From positions 434,001 through 498,000 of the forward strand of contig JBAZYO010000001.1 in the NCBI GenBank assembly GCA_041659285.1: a stretch of DNA of 64,000 nucleotides. Reading direction: 5' to 3'. Source of the DNA: Vicinamibacterales bacterium (GTDB taxonomy: Bacteria > Acidobacteriota > Vicinamibacteria > Vicinamibacterales > UBA2999). Made by a program: the position numbers and the translations under genes. The notes below the pieces were generated by a model. That model ran no database searches. It saw nothing but the letters and a program-made list of their open reading frames with translations, and was not told where the DNA came from. Of the stretch, positions 1 to 7,827 are shown one piece after another. The stretch's first letter is position 1. Each line of letters starts with the position of its first letter.

Positions 1-246
1 GCGGTCGTGGTTTCGAGCCCCGGAATCCGGGTGGTCCCGGTCCAGTCGGCATGGGTCTCAGTGGATGAGCTGGTCGAGGTGGTGATTCCGATCGATCGGC
101 TGGAGGCGATCCCGGGTCACAACCTCGCGTTCGGGATCCAGGTCCGCGACCGTTCCGGCGCCGTGCTCGAAGCCTTGCCGCATGCCGGTTCGTGGACGGT
201 CGTCGCTCCCGAATCTGGTTCGGCGTCCGCCGACTGGCATCTCTAG
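1..246 (+). CDS. C-terminal end of a GH57-like protein (5' truncated by window)
   Basis: The reading frame is open from the first base and stops at 244-246, so only the last 81 residues are visible. They read as a beta-sandwich-like tail: a run resembling VEVVIPIDRLEAIPGHNL, then FGIQVRDRSG, then LEALPHAGSWTVVAP. Alternating hydrophobic strands ending in a 'leu-glu-x-x-pro-x-x-gly' turn are typical of the C-terminal domain of large GH57 alpha-amylase/glucan-processing proteins. That assignment is inferred from the pattern only; no catalytic residue is in view. The gene is convergent with parB, which ends 120 bp away. Confidence 0.45.
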   Translation, partial: AVVVSSPGIRVVPVQSAWVSVDELVEVVIPIDRLEAIPGHNLAFGIQVRDRSGAVLEALPHAGSWTVVAPESGSASADWHL

Positions 247-366
247 GGCAGTTGCCCGGCAATCCGGCATAAACCGCCAACAAACCTTCCACAGGCGTGT
301 TTCGTTAGCAATAAGACATAGGTCTGATAATACATCTTATGTTAACTAACTGGCCTGAAGCCCCCT

Positions 367-1188
367 CTACTTCGGGTGCTTCAGTTCCTGAAGAATGTTC
401 TCGAGCGCGGCAATCACCTCGTCCTTGCTCGCGTTCTTCTTGTTGAAGCTGAGGCGCAGGTTGAAGGCCTTGCTGGGCGGCCTGAACGCAAACACGAATG
501 CCTTGGGACGTCCAGGTTTGACCTTCTGAGTGTCCTTGCGGAGTTGTTCGCGGGTGGCGCCCTGGCTGGCGATCTTCTCGACCAGCGCCAGCATCTTCTG
601 CGGGTCTCCCTGGCGGACCACCTGCAGCAGCAACGACCGGCTGGTGATGCCCGCCAGGCGGCACACCTTCCGGACCTCGGGCGGGATGCCGTTGAGCGAC
701 AAGCCCTCCGTAATCGAGGTGCGCGACTTCCCCAGCCGCTTCGCCAAATCCTCGTGGGTGTAGCCGCAGCGCTGGGCCAAGGCCTGCATGGCCTCGGATT
801 CTTCGAACGGCGTCAGGTCCTTGCGCTGGATGTTCTCGACCAGGGCCAGTTCGAGCATCTCGCGGTCGTCGACGTCACGGATGACGACCGGTAGCTCGGT
901 CAGCCCGGCCTGGACCGAGGCGTGGTAGCGGCGCTCGCCGGCGATGATCTGGTAGCGCGGCCCGCGCTGGCGGACCACGAGCGGCTCGATGATCCCCTTT
1001 TCGGTGACCGACGAGATGAGCTCGGCCAGGTCGCCCATGGCCTGGCGCGGCTGGTCGGGGTTGGGGTCGATCTGGTCGATCGGCACCATGCGTCCGACCG
1101 GGGCTCCGGCCGAGGCGGCCAGGGTTTCGACGTAGTGCGCGTCGTGGCGCATCCGCAGGTTGTCTGGCAATCCGCGAGGCTTAGGCAC
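367..1188 (-). CDS. parB: ParB-family chromosome partitioning protein
   Basis: ParB/Spo0J-type DNA-binding CTPase that loads on parS and works with ParA in chromosome segregation. The 273-residue product has the ParB N-terminal domain at about 35-125 (IDPNPDQPRQ, then the GERRYHASVQAG box). A helix-turn-helix region follows at about 125-190 (ENIQRKDLTPFEESEAMQAL and AKRLGKSRTSITEGL), with a basic linker and a short C-terminal dimerisation tail. The start overlaps the end of parA by 8 bp, so the pair is translationally coupled in the usual parA-parB order. No canonical TGTTTCACGTGAAACA parS sequence was seen nearby. Confidence 0.93.
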   Translation of the reverse strand: MPKPRGLPDNLRMRHDAHYVETLAASAGAPVGRMVPIDQIDPNPDQPRQAMGDLAELISSVTEKGIIEPLVVRQRGPRYQIIAGERRYHASVQAGLTELPVVIRDVDDREMLELALVENIQRKDLTPFEESEAMQALAQRCGYTHEDLAKRLGKSRTSITEGLSLNGIPPEVRKVCRLAGITSRSLLLQVVRQGDPQKMLALVEKIASQGATREQLRKDTQKVKPGRPKAFVFAFRPPSKAFNLRLSFNKKNASKDEVIAALENILQELKHPK

Positions 1189-1936
1189 GGTCGATCACCT
1201 CCTCACACAAACTGTAGTACTCGGTGGCGCCCGATGATTCGGGCGCGAACGTGAAAATCGATTCCCGGTAGGCCGGGCTTTCTTCGAGCCGCACGCTCTT
1301 GCTGATCACAGTGCGGAAGACCTTGTCGCCGAACACCTTTCGGATCTGCTCCTGGATGTCGCGCGCCAAGGCGGTGCGTTTGTCGTGCATGGTGATGACC
1401 ACGCCCAGGATCTGCAGCTCGGGGTTCGGCCGCTGGCGGACCTTCTCGATGGTCTCCAGTAAATCGTCGGTGCCTTCGAGCGCGAAGTACGACGACTGAA
1501 TCGGGATCAGCAAGTGCGTGGACGCGACCAGCGCGTTGATGGTCAGCAGGCCCAGAGCCGGCGGACAGTCGATCACGACGTTGGCGAACTGCTGTTCCAG
1601 CTTGGCCAGTTCGTCCTTCAACCGGAACGGCGCGTCGAGCTCGCCGACCAGCCGCGACTCCAGCTTGGCCAGCGCGATGCGGGCCGGCGCGATCCAGAGG
1701 TTCGGCACCGTTGCCGGGACGATCACGTCGGCGAGTTGGACGGTGTTGTCCACGAAGACGTCATACATGCTCCGCGTGGCGGTGCGGATGTCGAGGAACG
1801 ACATGCTGCTGTTGCCTTGCGGATCGAGGTCGATGAGCAGCGTCGGCTTGCCGCGCATGGCAAGGGCGGCTGCGAGGTTGATGGCGGTGGTGGTCTTACC
1901 CACGCCGCCTTTTTGGTTGGCAATACTGAGAATCAT
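1181..1936 (-). CDS. parA: ParA-family ATPase
   Basis: Deviant-Walker ATPase that drives chromosome partitioning with ParB. The 251-residue protein begins MILSIANQKGGVGKTT, a textbook ParA deviant Walker A motif with the signature lysine, at residues 8-16. The DPQGN loop follows at about 38-42 and the Walker B region VVIDCPPALG at about 118-127. There is no N-terminal DNA-binding extension, so it is a chromosomal Soj-type rather than a plasmid P1-type ParA. parB follows with an 8-bp overlap. The 188 bp upstream contain iterated repeats and a strong hairpin, described separately. Confidence 0.95.
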   Translation of the reverse strand: MILSIANQKGGVGKTTTAINLAAALAMRGKPTLLIDLDPQGNSSMSFLDIRTATRSMYDVFVDNTVQLADVIVPATVPNLWIAPARIALAKLESRLVGELDAPFRLKDELAKLEQQFANVVIDCPPALGLLTINALVASTHLLIPIQSSYFALEGTDDLLETIEKVRQRPNPELQILGVVITMHDKRTALARDIQEQIRKVFGDKVFRTVISKSVRLEESPAYRESIFTFAPESSGATEYYSLCEEVIDRA

Positions 1937-1980
1937 CGAGCAGGGTTGTGAGGGTGCGCGAGCATTCTAGCAGGAAGACG

Positions 1981-2122
1981 CGAATTTCGTGATCTCGTGA
2001 TTTGTTGATGTGGAGATGTGAGGGGAAATACCAGGAGGTAAAGCCAAGGTGGTGTGTGGTTTAGCGAAATTGTCGGCCCGCCGACAATCACTAAACCACC
2101 AAATCACCAGATCACGAGATCC
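1981..2122. repeat. Inverted 8-bp iterated repeats around a two-tier hairpin
   Basis: Positions 1983-2024 hold 8-bp units of the type CGTGATCT/CGTGATTT. Positions 2091-2122 hold the same family in inverted orientation (CACCAAAT, CACCAGAT, CACGAGAT). Between them is a perfect stem: GTGGTTTAG (2056-2064) pairs with CTAAACCAC (2091-2099), and inside it ATTGTCGGC (2069-2077) pairs with GCCGACAAT (2080-2088) across a CC loop. It fills the gap between the end of the DUF151 gene and the start of parA. There is no T-tract, so a simple Rho-independent terminator is unlikely. Confidence 0.75.
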
Positions 2123-2124
2123 GT

Positions 2125-2607
2125 TTACATCTTGTATTTGCCCATGTCGTCCGGGTCGAGCTGCTCGAGCCATTGCTGCAGGCGGTCGCTGTCCTGCTTC
2201 TCGTTCGACAGGTCCACGGTCTTGGCGTGGTCGATGACCTTCTCGTCCACCAGGATCGGTGCCCGCGTCCGCAGCGCCAGCGCGATGGCGTCGCTCGGCC
2301 GCGCGTCGATCGCCACCGGACCGAGCGGGGTCAGGAGGTGGATCATCGCGTAGAAGGTGTTCTCCTTCAGGTCGCACACCACGATCTTGTCGACCGTGGC
2401 CTGCAGGTCCTGGATGATGTTGCGCAGCAGGTCGTGCGTCATCGGCCGCGGCGTCTGGATGTTTTCGATCTGCAGCGCGATCGCGTTGGCCTCGAACACG
2501 CCCACCCAGATCGGCAACACCTTCTGCCCGTCGCTGTCGCGCAGGATGATGATGGGCATGTTGGTGATGGGGTCGACCATCAACCCCTTGATGTTCATTT
2601 CGATCAT
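2125..2607 (-). CDS. DUF151 bifunctional nuclease-family protein
   Basis: Small cytosolic protein of the DUF151/BFN family, some members of which have been reported to cleave DNA and RNA; the role here is unproven. I place the start at the ATG at 2607 (MIEMNIKGLMVDPITNMPI), because a GGAGG lies about 8 nt upstream and homologous proteins begin this way; a 57-bp longer frame is open. The 160-residue product shows the family core VLPIWVGVFEANAIAL, the middle segment RPMTHDLLRNII, and RPSDAIALALRTRAPILV. A divergent acidic C-terminal tail (LEQLDPDDMGKYKM) follows. It is the last gene of the recN-miaB-DUF151 series. Confidence 0.85.
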   Translation of the reverse strand: MIEMNIKGLMVDPITNMPIIILRDSDGQKVLPIWVGVFEANAIALQIENIQTPRPMTHDLLRNIIQDLQATVDKIVVCDLKENTFYAMIHLLTPLGPVAIDARPSDAIALALRTRAPILVDEKVIDHAKTVDLSNEKQDSDRLQQWLEQLDPDDMGKYKM

Positions 2608-2663
2608 TACGTTCGCCTCCGCCTGCGCTCGCCAGTTATCTGGCGAGCTATGGCGAGACCCCA

Positions 2664-3992
2664 TCAGTGTGGGGCCCCTATTGCCTGTCCCCAGACCGAG
2701 TTCGGTCCGGTTCGTTGTATCGTCACGTCAACCAGCCGTCCCAGCCACTCCGGCGGTCCTGGAAAGTTGACCACCGTGTTGCCGCCGGTGCGGCCCGTCA
2801 GTTCCCATTCCCGCCGCCGGCTCGTCGCGTCCACCAGTACTTGCTGTGTCGTGCCAATCGACCGCTGGAAGAGGTTCGATTGGACCGACCGCTGAAGTGA
2901 CTGCAAGGCCACGATCCGTCGCGTCTTCTCTTCGTCCGTCACATCGTCCGGCATCCGCTTCGAGGCCAGCGTGTTGGGACGCTCCGAGTACTTGAACGAG
3001 AACATGCTGTGGTAGCCGACCGCTTCGGTCAGGCTCAGCGTCTCGTCGAAGTCGGCTGCCGTCTCCCCTGGGAAGCCAACAATCATATCGGTCGATAGCT
3101 GCACGTTCGGGATAGCCGCGCGAATGCGTGCAACCAGATCCAGGTACTCCTCGCGAGTGTGGCGCCGCCGCATCATCGCCAGCACGCGCGACGATCCGGA
3201 CTGCACGGGCAGGTGCAGGTGCTTGCAGACTTTGGGCAGGTCGCGAACGGCGGCGATCACGCGGTCGCTGGTGTGCCGCGGATGCGGGCTGGCGAAGCGG
3301 ATGCGATCGATGCCGGGCACCTCGTGCACCGCTTCGAGCAGTGCCGGGAAATCGCACGACGGATCGTCCGGGGCCTGGTAGTGATTCACGATTTGTCCGA
3401 GTAGCTGCACTTCGCGGCGGCCGCTGCCGGCGGCTTCGCGCACGTCATTCAAGATCTCGGCTCGTGACCGCATTCGCTCGTGCCCGCGGGTATACGGCAC
3501 GACACAGAAAGCGCAGAAATCGTTGCAGCCCTCGATGATTGTCACGTAGGAACGGACGGGATCGCCGCGCCGGACGATGCCCAGCGGGAACGAGGGTTCC
3601 TCGTACGGATTGTCGATGGCGATTCGAGGAGCGGCCTTCGCGACCGCGTCCTTGACCAGCATCGGCAGCATCTTGATCTGCTGCGTGCCGACCACCAGGT
3701 CCACGCCGCGCCCTTTCTTCAGGAGCTGGCCGCCTTCCTGTTGCGCGACGCAGCCGGCGACCACCACCATCGGGTCGCGGCCGGTCTCGCGGCCCATCTC
3801 CTTGATCTCGCCGAGGCGGGTGTAGAGCTTGTCTTCGGCGCGCTCGCGCACGCTGCAGGTGTTGATGACGACCAGGTCGGCGTCCAGGTCTGACTCGGCC
3901 CGGTCGTAGCCGGACTGCTCGAGCAGGCCCGCCATCCGTTCCGAGTCGTGCACGTTCATCTGGCAGCCGTGGGTCTCGATGAAGTACTTCAT
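2664..3992 (-). CDS. miaB: tRNA-2-methylthio-N6-dimethylallyladenosine synthase MiaB
   Basis: Radical-SAM methylthiotransferase that adds the 2-methylthio group to i6A37 of tRNAs reading UNN codons. The 442-residue protein has the three N-terminal UPF0004 cysteines at C10, C46 and C81 that hold the auxiliary cluster. The radical-SAM triad CNDFCAFC is at C156, C160 and C163, and a C-terminal TRAM domain covers about 370-435. Length and domain order are normal for MiaB; the closely related MtaB and RimO are less likely given the full-length match to the MiaB layout. The start overlaps the recN stop (ATGA). Confidence 0.95.
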   Translation of the reverse strand: MKYFIETHGCQMNVHDSERMAGLLEQSGYDRAESDLDADLVVINTCSVRERAEDKLYTRLGEIKEMGRETGRDPMVVVAGCVAQQEGGQLLKKGRGVDLVVGTQQIKMLPMLVKDAVAKAAPRIAIDNPYEEPSFPLGIVRRGDPVRSYVTIIEGCNDFCAFCVVPYTRGHERMRSRAEILNDVREAAGSGRREVQLLGQIVNHYQAPDDPSCDFPALLEAVHEVPGIDRIRFASPHPRHTSDRVIAAVRDLPKVCKHLHLPVQSGSSRVLAMMRRRHTREEYLDLVARIRAAIPNVQLSTDMIVGFPGETAADFDETLSLTEAVGYHSMFSFKYSERPNTLASKRMPDDVTDEEKTRRIVALQSLQRSVQSNLFQRSIGTTQQVLVDATSRRREWELTGRTGGNTVVNFPGPPEWLGRLVDVTIQRTGPNSVWGQAIGAPH

Positions 3993-5683
3993 TTCAGTTT
4001 CGCTTTCGCCCGTCGCGGACTTTCGCCTTTCGCTTTCGCCGGTGCTTCACCTTTCGCCTGCGAGTTGGCGAGCAGCTCGCGGGCGCTTTCGAGCGCCTTC
4101 ACGCCGGCGGCTGCCCCGCCCATCATCCGCGCCACCTCCGCCACGCGGTCGTCGTCTTTCAGGCGGGTAACGCTGGTCACGGTCCGGCTGCCCTGCACGC
4201 GCTTCTCGATCAGGAAATGGGTCCGGCCGCAGGCGGCAATTTGCGGCAGGTGCGTGATGCACAGGACCTGGAAGCGGTCGCCCAGCGCCGCCAGCTTGTC
4301 GCCGACCACGCTCGCCACTCGCCCGCCGATGCCGGCATCCACCTCGTCGAAGATCAGGGTCTTGCCCTGCATGCCACCTTTGGCGCCGAGGGTCTTGAGC
4401 GCCAGCATCACGCGTGACAACTCGCCGCCGGAAACGATCCGGGCCAGCGGCCGGAGTTCCTCGCCGACGTTGGGAGACAGGAAGAACTCGCCGGCATCAA
4501 TGCCCGCGTCGGTCCACTTGTCTTCGGACTCGCTACTGGTGAGCCGCACCTCGAATCGGGTCTTGGCCATCGCCAGGTCCGCAAGCTCGGTCTCGATACT
4601 CTTGCCAAACCGCCCCGCCGCTTCCCGGCGCCTCGCCGACAGCTCGCGCGCGTCGGCCAGGAACCGGCGGCCGGCGTCGAGCAACTGCTGTTCGATCTCA
4701 GCGACGGTGGACTGTCCGCCGGTCAGGGCCTGGTGTTCGGCCGCCAGCCGATCGCGGCGGGCAATCGCGTCTTCGAGCGTCCCGCCGTGCTTGCGCTTGA
4801 GCCGCTCGATCAATGCCAGCCGATCCTCGACCTGCTGCAGCCGGCCGGGCGAGGCGTCGATGCCGTCGGCGAAGTCGCGGAGCGTGAAGGCCAGGTCCTC
4901 GAGCTGCGCCTTGATGCCGTCGCGCGCGTCCAGGTAGGGCGCGAACTTCGGGTCGATGGCCGCCAGTTCCCCTACCCTTTTCCAGACGCGGCCGAGGGCG
5001 CCCAGCGCCGCGGACTCCGTGTCGTAGAGCTCGGCGTAGCCCTCATTGCAGAGGCGGTGAATGGTGTCGGCGCTCCGCAGCAACTGGCGGTCGGCGGCCA
5101 GCGTCTCGTCTTCGCCGGCCTGGAGGTTCGCCTTCTGCAGTTCGCCCAGTTGGAACTCAACCAGGTCCAGCCGCGCGGCCCGCTCGCGGTCGTCCATCCG
5201 CAAGCGATCGAGTTGCTCGCGAAACGCGCGCACGGCGGCAAAGGCGGCCGCGACCCGGCCGCGCGGCGCGTCGAGTCCCGCCCACGTGTCGAGCAACGCC
5301 AGGTGCTGGGAGGGGTCGAGCAACTGTTGATGTTCGTGCTGGCCGTGGAGCTCGACCAGCCGGTTCGACAGGTCCTTCAGCGCCGCCGCGGTGGCGAGGG
5401 CGCCGTTGATGAAGGCGCGGCTACGTCCCTGCGAGGTGATCTCGCGCCGGACGATCAGCTCGTCGCCCTCGGCGGTTTCGAAGATCGCCTCGACGGTGGC
5501 GATGTCTTCACCGGTGCGGATGAGGTCCTGAGTGGCGCGGCCGCCGAGCAGCAAGCCGACAGCCTCGACGAGAATGGACTTGCCGGCGCCGGTCTCGCCG
5601 GTGAGGATGTTGAACGATTGTTCAAAATCGACCGCAACCGACTCGATGACCGCGAGGTTGCGGATGGCGAGGTAGCGGATCAT
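3989..5683 (-). CDS. recN: DNA repair protein RecN
   Basis: SMC-like ATPase involved in double-strand break repair. Start chosen at the ATG at 5683, giving MIRYLAIRNLAVIESVAVDF, the standard RecN N-terminus; the open frame continues 63 codons further upstream but that segment has no family character. The 564-residue product has Walker A GETGAGKS at 29-36, a long central coiled coil, and the C-terminal ABC signature SGGELSRVMLALKT followed by Walker B LIFDEVDAGIGG. The last residues are a lysine/alanine-rich tail. It is first in the recN-miaB-DUF151 series and divergent from the tol operon. Confidence 0.94.
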   Translation of the reverse strand: MIRYLAIRNLAVIESVAVDFEQSFNILTGETGAGKSILVEAVGLLLGGRATQDLIRTGEDIATVEAIFETAEGDELIVRREITSQGRSRAFINGALATAAALKDLSNRLVELHGQHEHQQLLDPSQHLALLDTWAGLDAPRGRVAAAFAAVRAFREQLDRLRMDDRERAARLDLVEFQLGELQKANLQAGEDETLAADRQLLRSADTIHRLCNEGYAELYDTESAALGALGRVWKRVGELAAIDPKFAPYLDARDGIKAQLEDLAFTLRDFADGIDASPGRLQQVEDRLALIERLKRKHGGTLEDAIARRDRLAAEHQALTGGQSTVAEIEQQLLDAGRRFLADARELSARRREAAGRFGKSIETELADLAMAKTRFEVRLTSSESEDKWTDAGIDAGEFFLSPNVGEELRPLARIVSGGELSRVMLALKTLGAKGGMQGKTLIFDEVDAGIGGRVASVVGDKLAALGDRFQVLCITHLPQIAACGRTHFLIEKRVQGSRTVTSVTRLKDDDRVAEVARMMGGAAAGVKALESARELLANSQAKGEAPAKAKGESPRRAKAKLK

Positions 5684-5746
5684 GCGGGTGGCGCCTCGTG
5701 TTGCGGGAATCCCTTTGGCGAGCGGAACTGCCATCGTATCATGGGT

Positions 5747-5776
5747 TTGACAGAATTTCGCGGGGCGTGCTACGGT
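5747..5776 (+). promoter_or_regulatory. Candidate sigma-70 promoter of the tol-pal operon
   Basis: A perfect -35 box TTGACA at 5747-5752 is followed, after an 18-nt spacer, by TACGGT at 5771-5776. It lies in the 153-bp gap between the divergent recN and tolQ starts and points toward tolQ, leaving a 5' leader of roughly 50 nt. Called from hexamer match and position only. Confidence 0.5.
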
Positions 5777-5836
5777 TGCACAGAACGGCGCTTCCCAGCG
5801 CGCATTTTCCCCATTGGAACGGATTCGGAGGCTTTG

Positions 5837-6592
5837 TTGCCGACGCCTGGATCGATTGTCCTGGCATTGCAACTCGAGGGTGGTCTTCCGCCCGTTCGAG
5901 CGGCTGCCGGGGATTTCGCGGATCTGATTTTTTCCGCCAGCCCCATCGTCAAGTTCGTGATGGTGCTCCTCCTCCTCTTCTCGGTGATCTCGTGGGGAAT
6001 CATCCTCTACAAGCTCTGGGCCTACCGAGGCATTGAGAAGCAGACGGCCACGTTCATCGAGGTGTTCCGCAAGAGCGCCAAGTTCTCCGAGGTCCAGGCC
6101 GTGTGCCCGTCGCTGGCGCTCAGCCCGCTCGTCGGGATGTTCCAGGCCGGCTACGCCGAGTTGACCGCCCAGTTGCGGTTATCTCAGCCGGCGGCCAGTC
6201 CCGGAACGCCGGCGGCGCGTCCTACCTTGAAGAGCATTACGGCGGTGGATCGCGCGTTGCTGCGCGCCTCGTCCATCGAAGTGAACAAGCTCGAGAAGCG
6301 GGTGACGTTTCTCGCCACGACGGCGAGCATCACGCCGTTCATCGGGCTGTTCGGAACGGTGTGGGGCATCATGACGGCGTTCATGAACATCGGCGCGCAA
6401 GGGTCCACCGATCTGGCGGTGGTCAGCACGCCCATTGCCGAAGCGCTGATCGCCACCGCGCTCGGCCTGTTCGCCGCCATCCCGGCCGTCTACTTCTACA
6501 ACCACTTCACCTCGAAGGTGAAGACCTACGCCTCGGAAATGGACGACTTCGCGCTGGAGTTCCTGAACATTTCTGAGAGGAACTTTACCTAG
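5837..6592 (+). CDS. tolQ: TolQ/MotA/ExbB proton channel subunit
   Basis: Inner-membrane stator subunit that, with TolR, uses the proton gradient to energise TolA. Start taken as the TTG at 5837 because GGAGG sits at 5827-5831; no ATG occurs in frame nearby, and the adjacent TTG at 5834 is a less well spaced alternative. The 251-residue product has a first membrane helix (KFVMVLLLLFSVISWGIILY). After a cytoplasmic loop comes the conserved ExbB/TolQ core TASITPFIGLFGTVWGIM and a second pair of helices (IAEALIATALGLFAAIPAVYFYN). The stop TAG overlaps the tolR GTG start by one base. Confidence 0.92.
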   Translation: MPTPGSIVLALQLEGGLPPVRAAAGDFADLIFSASPIVKFVMVLLLLFSVISWGIILYKLWAYRGIEKQTATFIEVFRKSAKFSEVQAVCPSLALSPLVGMFQAGYAELTAQLRLSQPAASPGTPAARPTLKSITAVDRALLRASSIEVNKLEKRVTFLATTASITPFIGLFGTVWGIMTAFMNIGAQGSTDLAVVSTPIAEALIATALGLFAAIPAVYFYNHFTSKVKTYASEMDDFALEFLNISERNFT

Positions 6593-7050
6593 TGCCGAAG
6601 GTTGCGGCCCCACCCGACGCCAACACCGGCCGCCGCCGTGGCCGGCGCGTGTCCACGTCGCTGGCGGAGATCAACGTGGTCCCGCTCGTGGACGTGATGC
6701 TGGTCCTGCTCATCATCTTCATGGTGGCGGCACCGATGATGCAAAAGGGCATCGAGGTGAAGCTGCCGGTGTCGCGCCGCGCCGACAAGATGACCCAGGC
6801 CCGGCCGTACATCACCGTGCCGCTGTCGTATCGATCCGATCGTCGCGTGATGATCGATGCGGAGGCCGTCAGCGCCGACGTGCTGGCCGAACGCATGCGC
6901 CAGTTGATGGAGAACCGCAACGACAAGGACGTGTTCTTGCGCGGTGACGCCGGCGTGCAGCTGCAGGAACTCTTCGAGGTCATCGACCACCTGAAGGCCG
7001 GTGGCGTCCAGGGCGTGGGCATCGTCGCCCAGCAGCGGGCGGGGCAATAA
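6592..7050 (+). CDS. tolR: TolR/ExbD biopolymer transport protein
   Basis: Inner-membrane partner of TolQ. The 152-residue protein has a basic N-terminus, one membrane helix at about 28-50 (VVPLVDVMLVLLIIFMVAAP) carrying the conserved channel aspartate D34, and a periplasmic ExbD/TolR domain. Translation starts at a GTG overlapping the tolQ stop, so the two are coupled. The invariant helix aspartate and the position between tolQ and a TonB-box-like protein make the assignment secure. Confidence 0.93.
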   Translation: MPKVAAPPDANTGRRRGRRVSTSLAEINVVPLVDVMLVLLIIFMVAAPMMQKGIEVKLPVSRRADKMTQARPYITVPLSYRSDRRVMIDAEAVSADVLAERMRQLMENRNDKDVFLRGDAGVQLQELFEVIDHLKAGGVQGVGIVAQQRAGQ

Positions 7051-7052
7051 CG

Positions 7053-7826
7053 ATGGATGCCGTCTCCGAGGTGCTGGCGGCGCGGACGCTCAAGTCCGAC
7101 GGCCTCAACTCGATGCTCGGCTGGTCGGCGGTCGGCCACCTGTTGCTGGTGGCGGCGGTGGCGTTCGTGCCCGCGGCCTGGTTTGGCTCCGCCAACCAGG
7201 AACCCGAAGTGATCATGCAAATCAGCCTCGGCGGTGCGCCGGGTCCGCGCGACGGCGGGCTGGCCACGCTCGGCGGCCGCGCCATCCAGCAGGCGGTGCC
7301 GGTGGAAACGAAGAAGGCGATCGAGCCGGTGCGCCCGCCTGCCGCGCAAACGCCGGCGATGATTGAGCCGACGAAGGCGCCGCCCCGCAAGACGCCGGAC
7401 AACAAGGTGGACGCGAAAGACCCGCGCAGCCGCATCCCGACCAAGGGCGCCGAGGTGCGGGAGGGGTCGGCCGTGGCCGAGACCGGCGGCAAGGGCCAGG
7501 GCTTCGGCCTGTCGGCCGGCGGCGGTGGCGTGGGCGCCACACTCGACGTCGCCAACTTCTGCTGCCCGGAGTATCTGTCGACGATGCTCGATTTGATCAA
7601 CCGCAATTGGAGCGCGAAACAACAGGCCAGGGGCACGACCTACATGCGGTTCGTGATCCAGAAGGACGGGCGGATCGCCGACGCCACGGTCGAGCGGACC
7701 AGCGGCGACGCCGGCCTCGACTACATCTCGCAGCGCGCGCTCGTGCTCACCAAGCTGCCGCCGTTGCCCGCCGGCTACGACCAGCAGGCGCTCACGGTTC
7801 ACCTGATCTTTCCGTACGGACAATGA
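7053..7826 (+). CDS. TolA-like/TonB C-terminal-domain energy transducer
   Basis: Occupies the tolA position, 2 bp after tolR. The 257-residue protein has one N-terminal membrane helix at about 22-43 (WSAVGHLLLVAAVAFVPAAW). A proline/lysine-rich spanning segment follows (about 75-145), then a glycine-rich hinge (GFGLSAGGGGVG) and a TonB/TolA-type C-terminal domain (MRFVIQKDGRIADATVERTSG, ALVLTKLPPLP). It is shorter than E. coli TolA and lacks the long alanine-rich helix. A vicinal Cys-Cys pair (NFCCPEY) opens the C-terminal domain. It should transmit TolQR motion to the outer-membrane partners TolB-Pal; the TolA role is inferred from synteny. Confidence 0.85.
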   Translation: MDAVSEVLAARTLKSDGLNSMLGWSAVGHLLLVAAVAFVPAAWFGSANQEPEVIMQISLGGAPGPRDGGLATLGGRAIQQAVPVETKKAIEPVRPPAAQTPAMIEPTKAPPRKTPDNKVDAKDPRSRIPTKGAEVREGSAVAETGGKGQGFGLSAGGGGVGATLDVANFCCPEYLSTMLDLINRNWSAKQQARGTTYMRFVIQKDGRIADATVERTSGDAGLDYISQRALVLTKLPPLPAGYDQQALTVHLIFPYGQ

Positions 7827-7827
7827 C

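Noticed and set aside
246..366. parS-like or origin element next to parB
   Set aside because: AT-richer than average and with a weak ATAAGA/TCTTAT repeat, but no TGTTTCACGTGAAACA-type site and no DnaA boxes could be recognised.
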